Part shown: in pieces, positions 34,676 through 40,110 of the stretch
Position numbering within the stretch: the stretch's first letter is position 1
Layout of the letters: each line of letters starts with the position of its first letter
Source: CAZZKG01 sp964654825
GTDB taxonomy: Bacteria; Gemmatimonadota; CAZMKB01
DNA length: 40,110 nucleotides
Reading direction: 5' to 3'
NCBI GenBank assembly: GCA_964654825.1
Contig: CAZZKG010000031.1
Span: 1-40,110 of the forward strand
The notes under the pieces: model-generated
The model's input: only the letters and a program-made list of their open reading frames with translations
The model's database searches: none
What the model was told of the DNA's origin: nothing
Program-made: the position numbers and the translations under genes

Positions 34676-35539
34676 ATGAGATTAACAAAAGGTCAGTTCA
34701 CAACGTGCGGATTTTTTTCAGGATCCCTTGTCGCGACGAGTGTGGTTCTGATTATATGTTTTCTTCTCCCGCAACATGGCCGGGCTTTCCCTGCGGAAGA
34801 CGGTATTTCCACTCCCCCGGCATTCTTTGAGTTTCCCTTGATGTTCGAGTCGGGCAATCTTCCGGAGGCCCACCTCTCTCCACAGCAGAGGGGAAGACGG
34901 GGCCGACGCGGTATGCTCGAAGAAGAGGAAGAAGACATGAGTGTCAAAAAATTCCGGATGGCGCTGGGTATCGGCGGGAACATGCCTCGACGGGACGTAA
35001 GCGACCCGTTCGATACCGGCACGCTCATGGAACTCATGATCGGCTACAACCTCCGCAGTTTTGTGCAGATCGAGGGGGGGCTTGGGTACACCACGGGGTT
35101 TCTCCCGGAGGAAGGCATCGTGGGTATCGATACGCAGACCGGAAGGATAGTCGAACTGCGAGGCAGCTACCTGCAGCTTCCAATCGGATTGAAACTGGCC
35201 CTCGGATTCAGGGGCGGATCCTCCAGTATCGGTATCGGTGCCGGAGTTCTTTACAACAGGTACGCCGAGAGCCTTAGCCTGATAGATGTTCTCGGGCTCG
35301 CCGCCAGGGAGACTGTCAGCAGGGGCGGGTTAGGCTACTATGGGAACTGGACCTACGATCATTTTTTCTCCGGACAATACGGTCTCGGTGCCCGGGTACG
35401 TTACGTGTGGACTGATACCTCGGGAGAGAATGTCGGAAACATCCTCGACCAGAGCCAGGACGATTTTGATCAAAACAGCAAAGGAGAAACCAGCGATGCG
35501 TGGTTAAGTATTGCCGGAGCGCTCATTTACAGGTTCTGA
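34676..35539 (+). CDS. Outer-membrane beta-barrel protein
   Basis: A 287-residue exported protein. The signal segment is long (GFFSGSLVATSVVLIICFLL, cleavage near GRAFPA). After it comes an unusual charged linker (QRGRRGRRGMLEEEEED, about 73-89), arginine-rich then acidic. From about 95 onward it is a beta-barrel of the OMP_b-brl type: FRMALGIGGNMPRRDVSD, LMELMIGYNLRSFVQIEGGL, YLQLPIGLKLALGFRGGSSS, and a final AWLSIAGALIYRF ending in phenylalanine. In the family such proteins are porin-like or structural; no specific role can be given. It pairs with the preceding lipoprotein. Confidence 0.8.
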   Translation: MRLTKGQFTTCGFFSGSLVATSVVLIICFLLPQHGRAFPAEDGISTPPAFFEFPLMFESGNLPEAHLSPQQRGRRGRRGMLEEEEEDMSVKKFRMALGIGGNMPRRDVSDPFDTGTLMELMIGYNLRSFVQIEGGLGYTTGFLPEEGIVGIDTQTGRIVELRGSYLQLPIGLKLALGFRGGSSSIGIGAGVLYNRYAESLSLIDVLGLAARETVSRGGLGYYGNWTYDHFFSGQYGLGARVRYVWTDTSGENVGNILDQSQDDFDQNSKGETSDAWLSIAGALIYRF

Positions 35540-35615
35540 TATCACCATCATCCCGGTACCTTTCGTGTGTGGCCCAGGCCCTCCTCCAACCGGAGGTTCA
35601 AAGCTGTGAGAGGCC

Positions 35616-35644
35616 TTGACACAGCCGGAAAAAGTACGTACAAT
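35616..35644 (+). promoter_or_regulatory. Sigma-70 promoter of the pnt operon
   Basis: TTGACA (35616-35621), 17 bp, TACAAT (35639-35644), 54 nt before the pntAA start. Confidence 0.82.
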
Positions 35645-35698
35645 GGGCTTTTCAAAGATGCAACAGGGGCTACAGGTCGAAAGTGAGCTGGAATTACA

Positions 35699-36850
35699 AT
35701 GAAACTGGGAATCATTAAAGAGATCGCAGAACATGAAAAAAGGGTGGCATTGATACCCGATGCGCTCGCCAAGCTGGTGAAAAAAGGGTACGAAGCAGTA
35801 GTCCAATCCGGGGCGGGCGATGGGGCAATGATACCCGACAGCGCTTACACCGAAGCGGGAGCGGCGATTACCACTGAGCTAGAAGATGTGTTCAGGACGG
35901 CCGACATTATTACCAAGGTGCAGCGACCGATCCTCAGTTCCGGGCTCGACAGGCACGAAGTGGACATGATGCGGGAAGGACAGATCCTCATTTCTCTCCT
36001 ACTGCCGCACGAGGACCCTGAGCTCATTAAAAAACTCGCGGAGAAACGGATCACCTCTTTCAGCATGAATCTCATGCCGAGGATATCGAGGGCCCAGAGT
36101 ATGGATGTCCTCTCCTCACAGGCCATCGTAGCAGGATACAAAGCGGTGTTGATCGGCTCGGCCTCTCTCGGCAAGTTTTTTCCCATGCTGACTACCGCCG
36201 CCGGCACCCTCGCGCCGGCGAAAGTCCTGGTTCTCGGTGCCGGAGTTGCCGGTCTCATGGCCATCGCGACCGCCAGACGTCTGGGTGCGGTTGTAGAAGC
36301 GTTCGACATCAGGCCGGCGGTGAAGGAGGAGGTCGAGAGTCTCGGTGCCAAATTTATCGATATAACACTCGAGACGGAAGAAACACACGATGAGCAGGGT
36401 TACGCTAAAGAGATTTCAGAAGAAGCCAAGAAGCGGGAACAGGCCGTTCTCAATGAGCATATCGCCCGGGCTGATGTCGTGATCACCACCGCCGCTGTTC
36501 CCGGCAAGAAGGCACCAATCCTTATCAGCGAGGACATCGTGAAGGGTATGGAGCCCGGTTCGGTGATCGTCGACATAGCAGCCGAGACAGGGGGAAACTG
36601 TGAGATCAGTGAACCCGGCAAGGAAGTCGTGAAACACGGTGTGGTGATACACGGACCGCTCAATCTGGCAAGCACCATTCCGCTCCATGCAAGCCAGATG
36701 TACGCCAGGAACGTTTCGAATTTTCTCGCGCAGATCATCAAGGATAACAAGCTCGAGCTGAACCTGGAAGATGAAGTTGTCAAAGACACCTGTATTACCC
36801 ATGAAGGGAAAATACTGAACGCTCAGGCAGCCGAGCTCATCAATAGTTGA
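35699..36850 (+). CDS. pntAA: NAD(P) transhydrogenase subunit alpha, part 1
   Basis: A 383-residue NAD(H)-binding domain I of the proton-translocating transhydrogenase (cytoplasmic). It opens MKLGIIKEIAEHEKRVALIP, typical of the alanine dehydrogenase/PntA family, followed by VVQSGAGDGAMIPDSAY. The NAD fold is VLVLGAGVAGLMAIATARRL with the downstream acidic residue in VEAFDIRPAVKEEVESLGAK. Further motifs are ADVVITTAAVPGKKAPILIS and VDIAAETGGNCE. The length matches the split alpha-1 subunit of the three-gene form (about 375-385). First gene of pntAA-pntAB-pntB under a near-consensus promoter. The complex exchanges hydride between NADH and NADP+ using the proton gradient, supplying NADPH. Confidence 0.95.
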   Translation: MKLGIIKEIAEHEKRVALIPDALAKLVKKGYEAVVQSGAGDGAMIPDSAYTEAGAAITTELEDVFRTADIITKVQRPILSSGLDRHEVDMMREGQILISLLLPHEDPELIKKLAEKRITSFSMNLMPRISRAQSMDVLSSQAIVAGYKAVLIGSASLGKFFPMLTTAAGTLAPAKVLVLGAGVAGLMAIATARRLGAVVEAFDIRPAVKEEVESLGAKFIDITLETEETHDEQGYAKEISEEAKKREQAVLNEHIARADVVITTAAVPGKKAPILISEDIVKGMEPGSVIVDIAAETGGNCEISEPGKEVVKHGVVIHGPLNLASTIPLHASQMYARNVSNFLAQIIKDNKLELNLEDEVVKDTCITHEGKILNAQAAELINS

Positions 36851-36860
36851 GGTGGCTTGG

Positions 36861-37157
36861 ATGAGTGATCTCGTTATCGGACTTTACGTGTTTGTTCTGT
36901 CGATGTTCGCGGGCTTCGAGCTGATTACGAAGGTCCCACCGACACTCCACACTCCCCTCATGTCCGGCTCGAACGCGATTTCAGGAATAGCTTTGATCGG
37001 CGCTCTCCTCGTCGCAGGCAGGATGGGGACTCCATGGGACCAGATCCTCGGGGTGACCGCGGTCGCACTGGCAACGGTGAATGTGGTTGGAGGATTTCTT
37101 GTCACCGACAGGATGCTCCAGATGTTCAGGAAGAAGGGGGAGGGTGAGAAAAAATGA
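36861..37157 (+). CDS. pntAB: NAD(P) transhydrogenase subunit alpha, part 2
   Basis: A 98-residue membrane subunit (about three helices) of the transhydrogenase proton channel. The segment LVIGLYVFVLSMFAGFELIT and the conserved VPPTLHTPLMSGSNAISGIA, followed by VNVVGGFLVTDRML, are characteristic. The start is set at ATG 36861 (GAGGTGG about 6 nt upstream); GTG 36852 is possible. Its stop overlaps the pntB start by 4 nt (ATGA). Confidence 0.93.
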   Translation: MSDLVIGLYVFVLSMFAGFELITKVPPTLHTPLMSGSNAISGIALIGALLVAGRMGTPWDQILGVTAVALATVNVVGGFLVTDRMLQMFRKKGEGEKK

Positions 37158-38566
37158 CTGAAGATCCAAGCCAGATGGGGACACTCCTCTCCCAGCTTTC
37201 CTACCTCGTAGCAGCCGGTTTTTTCCTGTTCGGTATCAAACGGCTCAGCTCCCCTGCCACCGCAAGAAGCGGAAACCTCCTCGCGGCGCTCGGAATGCTT
37301 CTCGCCATTATTGTCACACTGCTGGACCGAAGCATCGTCGACTACACCATGATCATCGTCGGAATTGTCGTTGGGGCAGGCATCGGCGCCATCACAGCGA
37401 GGAAGGTAGAGATGACGGCCATGCCCCAGATGGTCGGTATATTCAACGGTCTGGGCGGGGCCGCCTCGGCGCTGGTCGCTTCCGCCGAGTTTATGAAATA
37501 CGCCGGTACCCAGACGCATATTCCCACGGACACAGCGGTAACCGTCATGCTCGGGACCCTGATTGGCGCGGTCACCTTTTCCGGAAGTATGATCGCCTTC
37601 GGCAAACTGCAGGGTATCGTCACGGGCAACCCGGTGACCTATCCTCTGCAGAAAACATCCAGCCTGCTCCTCTTCCTTGGGATGATCGTAATAAGTATTT
37701 ACCTGATTGTCTCCTCCCAGAATGTCATGCTGTATGGCATCTTCTTCGCGGCAGCGCTCCTACTCGGGATACTCCTCGTCATCCCGATCGGCGGTGCGGA
37801 CATGCCTGTCGTCGTTTCGCTGCTTAACTCATACTCGGGACTGGCGGCCGCGGCTGCAGGATTCGTGGTGGACAACACGATCCTCATCATCAGCGGTGCT
37901 CTCGTGGGTGCTTCCGGTCTGATACTGACGGCTATCATGTGTAAGGCGATGAACCGGTCCCTCGGCAATGTTATTTTCGGAGCGTTCGGAACCGGTGATC
38001 TCAAAGCAGGGGCGGCGGCGGCCGCGGACGGGAAAGCTGTGCGCGAGGTGAGTGCAGAAGAAGCGGCAGTTATTCTCGGCTATTCGAATCTCGTCATCAT
38101 CGCTCCGGGCTACGGAATGGCTGTTGCCCAGGCCCAGCACTCGGTTCGTGAGCTAGCGACCGCTCTAGAAGAGAGAGGGATCGTTGTAAAGTACGCCATT
38201 CATCCCGTCGCGGGGCGTATGCCAGGACACATGAACGTCCTCCTCGCCGAAGCTAAGGTTCCCTATGATCGGCTCTACGATATGGAAGAAATAAATCCTG
38301 AGTTCGAGAGGGCCGATACAGCTCTGGTCATCGGTGCCAACGACGTCGCAAATCCATCCGCCCGGACCGACACCCAGAGCCCGATCTACGGAATGCCCAT
38401 TCTCGATGTCGACAAGGCACAGCACGTCATCGTGATCAAAAGAAGTCTCAACCCCGGTTTCGCGGGGATAGACAATCCGCTGTTTTACAGCCAGAATACA
38501 TCCATGCTCTTCGGGGATGCCCGCGAGGCTGTCGACAACCTGGTGAGCGAAGTGAGGGAGCTTTAG
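37154..38566 (+). CDS. pntB: NAD(P) transhydrogenase subunit beta
   Basis: A 470-residue subunit. Residues 1-265 contain about eight or nine membrane helices that complete the proton pathway (VGIFNGLGGAASALVASAEF, MPVVVSLLNSYSGLAAAAAG). The C-terminal NADP(H)-binding domain III (about 300-470) has VIIAPGYGMAVAQAQHSVRE, VKYAIHPVAGRMPGHMNVLL, VIGANDVANPSARTDTQSPI and the closing VIKRSLNPGFAGIDNPLFY. Length and motifs match the family. It overlaps pntAB by 4 nt and the exonuclease gene follows after 1 nt. Confidence 0.96.
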   Translation: MTEDPSQMGTLLSQLSYLVAAGFFLFGIKRLSSPATARSGNLLAALGMLLAIIVTLLDRSIVDYTMIIVGIVVGAGIGAITARKVEMTAMPQMVGIFNGLGGAASALVASAEFMKYAGTQTHIPTDTAVTVMLGTLIGAVTFSGSMIAFGKLQGIVTGNPVTYPLQKTSSLLLFLGMIVISIYLIVSSQNVMLYGIFFAAALLLGILLVIPIGGADMPVVVSLLNSYSGLAAAAAGFVVDNTILIISGALVGASGLILTAIMCKAMNRSLGNVIFGAFGTGDLKAGAAAAADGKAVREVSAEEAAVILGYSNLVIIAPGYGMAVAQAQHSVRELATALEERGIVVKYAIHPVAGRMPGHMNVLLAEAKVPYDRLYDMEEINPEFERADTALVIGANDVANPSARTDTQSPIYGMPILDVDKAQHVIVIKRSLNPGFAGIDNPLFYSQNTSMLFGDAREAVDNLVSEVREL

Positions 38567-38567
38567 T

Positions 38568-39446
38568 GTGTCCCGTGAACGACCTGAATCAACTGACAGC
38601 CGTATCTTCTGCTCTTCTCTGAACGATATTACCTGGATCGCTTTCGATACCGAGACCACAGGGCTCAGCCCTGTGATGGGAAGAGTGATCGAGATCGGTG
38701 CGGTGAAGTTCGATCAATCAGGGAGAACGATCGATACCTTTCAGGAGCTCATCAATCCCGGAGTACCGATTCCCGTCGAGACCACGGCGGTGCACGGGAT
38801 AACAGATGCGGATGTCCGTGAAGCACCTTCGATCGACCATGTCCTTCAGAAGTTTTTCCTATTCATCGGTGATAAAGACAACGTTCTCATTGCTCACAAT
38901 GCCCAGTTCGATGCGGGATTTCTCGGAGAGGAGATGGAGCGGACTTCACTCCCCAAGCCTGAGAACATGATTCTCGACACGCTCAGCATCTCACGGCGGA
39001 TCCTGAGAGGATTCGAGAGTCACAGCCTGGGATTTTTAGCGAGGGAGTTCGAAGTTGATGCGAGGGGACATCACCGGGCACTCGCAGACAGCATCATTGT
39101 AAAAGAGGTTTTCCTGAGACTCGTAGATCGCCTGGAGGGCGTCGGGAGCTTCGAGGATCTGCTCCAGTATACACCTGCGTATCAATTCGTCGGCTCTTCC
39201 ATCGCACCACGGGAGATGCTGAGAGGATCTCAGTTCTTCCGGAAAGCAATCCACAACGGGACGCCGATTCTGATGGTTTATCGGGGAGGATCACGAAGGG
39301 GAATTCCGAGACTGATTACTCCTCTCGGGAAATTCGAGGCGGCAGGGCACGAGTACATCCGGGCTTACTGTCACATCGATGGGGAGGAGAAGTCCTTCCG
39401 TGTGGACCGGATTGAGAGTTTTGCCCCTCCGGATGCGGAGGAATAA
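38568..39446 (+). CDS. DnaQ-like 3'-5' exonuclease with C-terminal WYL-like domain
   Basis: A 292-residue protein. Residues 22-190 are a DEDDh exonuclease: Exo I ITWIAFDTETTGLSPVMGRV, Exo II NVLIAHNAQFDAGFLGEEME, and Exo III with the histidine and aspartate in GHHRALADS. These match the proofreading epsilon subunit and related exonucleases. Residues about 230-290 look like a WYL domain: ILMVYRGGSRRGIPRLITPL, then EYIRAYCHIDGEEKSFRVDR. In WYL proteins this Sm-like module binds ligands such as nucleic acids and controls activity. The fusion suggests a regulated nuclease, perhaps in repair or defence, rather than the replicative epsilon subunit. GTG start, one base after the pntB stop, with GAGGGAG inside the pntB end, so translation is coupled. 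Confidence 0.88.
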   Translation: MSRERPESTDSRIFCSSLNDITWIAFDTETTGLSPVMGRVIEIGAVKFDQSGRTIDTFQELINPGVPIPVETTAVHGITDADVREAPSIDHVLQKFFLFIGDKDNVLIAHNAQFDAGFLGEEMERTSLPKPENMILDTLSISRRILRGFESHSLGFLAREFEVDARGHHRALADSIIVKEVFLRLVDRLEGVGSFEDLLQYTPAYQFVGSSIAPREMLRGSQFFRKAIHNGTPILMVYRGGSRRGIPRLITPLGKFEAAGHEYIRAYCHIDGEEKSFRVDRIESFAPPDAEE

Positions 39447-39740
39447 GCTTCCCCGGGGTCGACCCGCTTCCCGGGTTGACCTGAATGCTGAGACCTTTTC
39501 TGTGTGTCAGGGTTCCCATGTTACGTTTCCGGTAATGTATGCTCGGTCGAGTTGAAAAAGGGAAGGGCTGCTCCGTGTGCGCTGTTTTCCCCGGGTTCTG
39601 ACACGACAATGTTCCTAGAGCAGCCCCTGATTACTTTTCGTCATTTCGGGGTCAAAAGTCAAGGGGAGGGGAAGTGGAGTTTTCCCGGTTTTCCCGCGTC
39701 ATTCAGTTATCGAAGAATCGAAGCTGAGGGAAGGATCGGT
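39447..39740. other. Intergenic region between convergent genes
   Basis: No gene is supported in these 294 bp between the exonuclease gene and the sorting-domain gene at the right edge. A plus-strand frame (39504-39791) shows no motif and runs into the opposite gene. The stretch contains the nested inverted repeats listed separately (39565-39626) and a short segment (about 39640-39662, minus strand GACTTTTGACCCCG) resembling part of the IS21-type repeat at 1352-1371; it may be a small IS scar. Confidence 0.5.
39565..39626. repeat. Nested inverted repeats, possible RNA structure
   Basis: GGGCTGCTC (39565-39573) pairs with GAGCAGCCC (39618-39626). Directly inside, CGTGT (39574-39578) pairs with ACACG (39601-39605). 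Together they form a two-helix, 62-nt fold. It could be a structured RNA, a terminator without a clear T-run, or a small mobile-element remnant. Confidence 0.4.
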
Positions 39741-40110
39741 TCATTTCACCGCCGTCATCTTCCTCGTGAAGGCACCCGCCTCGCTTCGTAGCGTCGCGAA
39801 GTAGACACCTGATGCCACATGTCCTCCTCCCTCACTCCTCCCGTCCCACACCACCACGTGGCGGCCCGATTCGAGCTTCCCCTCGACCAGCGTCCTCACC
39901 AGACGGCCGCGCACGTCGTAGACGGTCAGGTTCACCTCGTGTGTCGTCCCCGGCTCCCCTCCCACATCGAACGTGATCTCCGTCCCCGGATTGAACGGAT
40001 TCGGGTAGTTCTGGTGGAGGGTGGAGGTTGTTGGAATGATCCTCGGGGCGTCATTATCACCGGTCATGATTCCGGTCGGCGTGAATTCGAAGATGTAGAA
40101 ACCGGCCCCC
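39741..40110 (-). CDS. C-terminal part of an exported protein with type IX-like sorting domain (5' end outside window)
   Basis: The last 122 codons of a gene that enters from the right edge. The frame is open through 40110 (FYIFEFTPTGI before the internal ATG at 40067), so that ATG is not the start. The visible part is the complete sorting domain: LHQNYPNPFNPGTEITFDVG, LTVYDVRGRLVRTLVEGKLE, HVVVWDGRSEGGGHVASGVY and TRKMTAVK. Together with those ending at 2511, 24132 and 30949, it is the fourth such domain in the window. Nothing can be said of the N-terminal function. Confidence 0.85.
   Translation of the reverse strand, partial: GAGFYIFEFTPTGIMTGDNDAPRIIPTTSTLHQNYPNPFNPGTEITFDVGGEPGTTHEVNLTVYDVRGRLVRTLVEGKLESGRHVVVWDGRSEGGGHVASGVYFATLRSEAGAFTRKMTAVK

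Noticed and set aside
39504..39791. A 95-codon plus-strand frame between convergent genes
   Set aside because: No motifs, and it runs into the well-supported sorting-domain gene on the other strand.

Overview
The window looks like a metagenome-assembled scaffold (100 N's at 25922-26021) from an uncultured Gram-negative bacterium of the FCB-like candidate phyla (Krumholzibacteriota, Eisenbacteria or Latescibacterota type). The reasons are moderate-to-high GC, outer-membrane beta-barrels and a lipoprotein, and four large exported proteins that end in the NPFNP-type FlgD-like/type IX-like sorting domain. The phylum is an inference; no rRNA or tRNA is present.

The most interesting result is that two genes have an in-frame TGA that is best read as selenocysteine. 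(1) The gene at 5964-8090 joins an LVIVD-type beta-propeller and a Hydin-like Ig domain to a thioredoxin/ResA domain whose first active-site cysteine codon is TGA (W-U-P-V-C). (2) The gene at 28865-30949 is an exported eight-heme cytochrome c with TGA between hemes 1 and 2 (G-G-W-U-P-P). It ends in a type IX-like sorting domain. In both, TGA lies in TGG-TGA-CCC and is followed by a hairpin that opens exactly 16 nt after the TGA into an AGTT(T) loop, as expected for bacterial SECIS elements. TGA is an ordinary stop in neighbouring genes, so the whole code is not reassigned.

Layout: 1-1900 is an insertion-sequence graveyard (IS91, IS21 and IS1634/IS4-type fragments). 2044-5715 holds a small membrane protein, a sorting-domain secreted protein and chorismate mutase-prephenate dehydrogenase. 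5964-10014 holds the seleno-thioredoxin fusion, an HdrB-like CCG protein and a radical SAM/SPASM protein. 10224-12827 holds era and an ECF sigma factor with a zinc-finger/PDZ anti-sigma factor. 12962-17782 holds a large multidomain protein without a visible export signal and an operon of an unknown protein plus etfB-etfA. 18034-22126 runs holA, a TPR/SPOR protein and a membrane sulfatase-fold enzyme. 22237-28106 holds two large exported proteins, a beta-barrel and a methyltetrahydrofolate:corrinoid methyltransferase. 28325-30949 is an ArsR regulator followed by the selenocytochrome, with a good promoter, operator-like repeats and a leader hairpin. 31025-35539 holds a methyltransferase, an FG-GAP/UnbV protein, a lipoprotein and a beta-barrel. 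35699-39446 is the three-gene proton-translocating transhydrogenase (pntAA-pntAB-pntB) followed by a DnaQ exonuclease fused to a WYL-like domain. The right edge cuts another sorting-domain protein.

Together the genes suggest a redox-versatile, probably anaerobic organism: extracellular multiheme cytochrome, electron-transfer flavoprotein, HdrB-like protein, transhydrogenase and a Wood-Ljungdahl-type methyltransferase. Many near-consensus sigma-70 promoters (TTGACA, 17 bp, TATTAT-like) can be read by eye.
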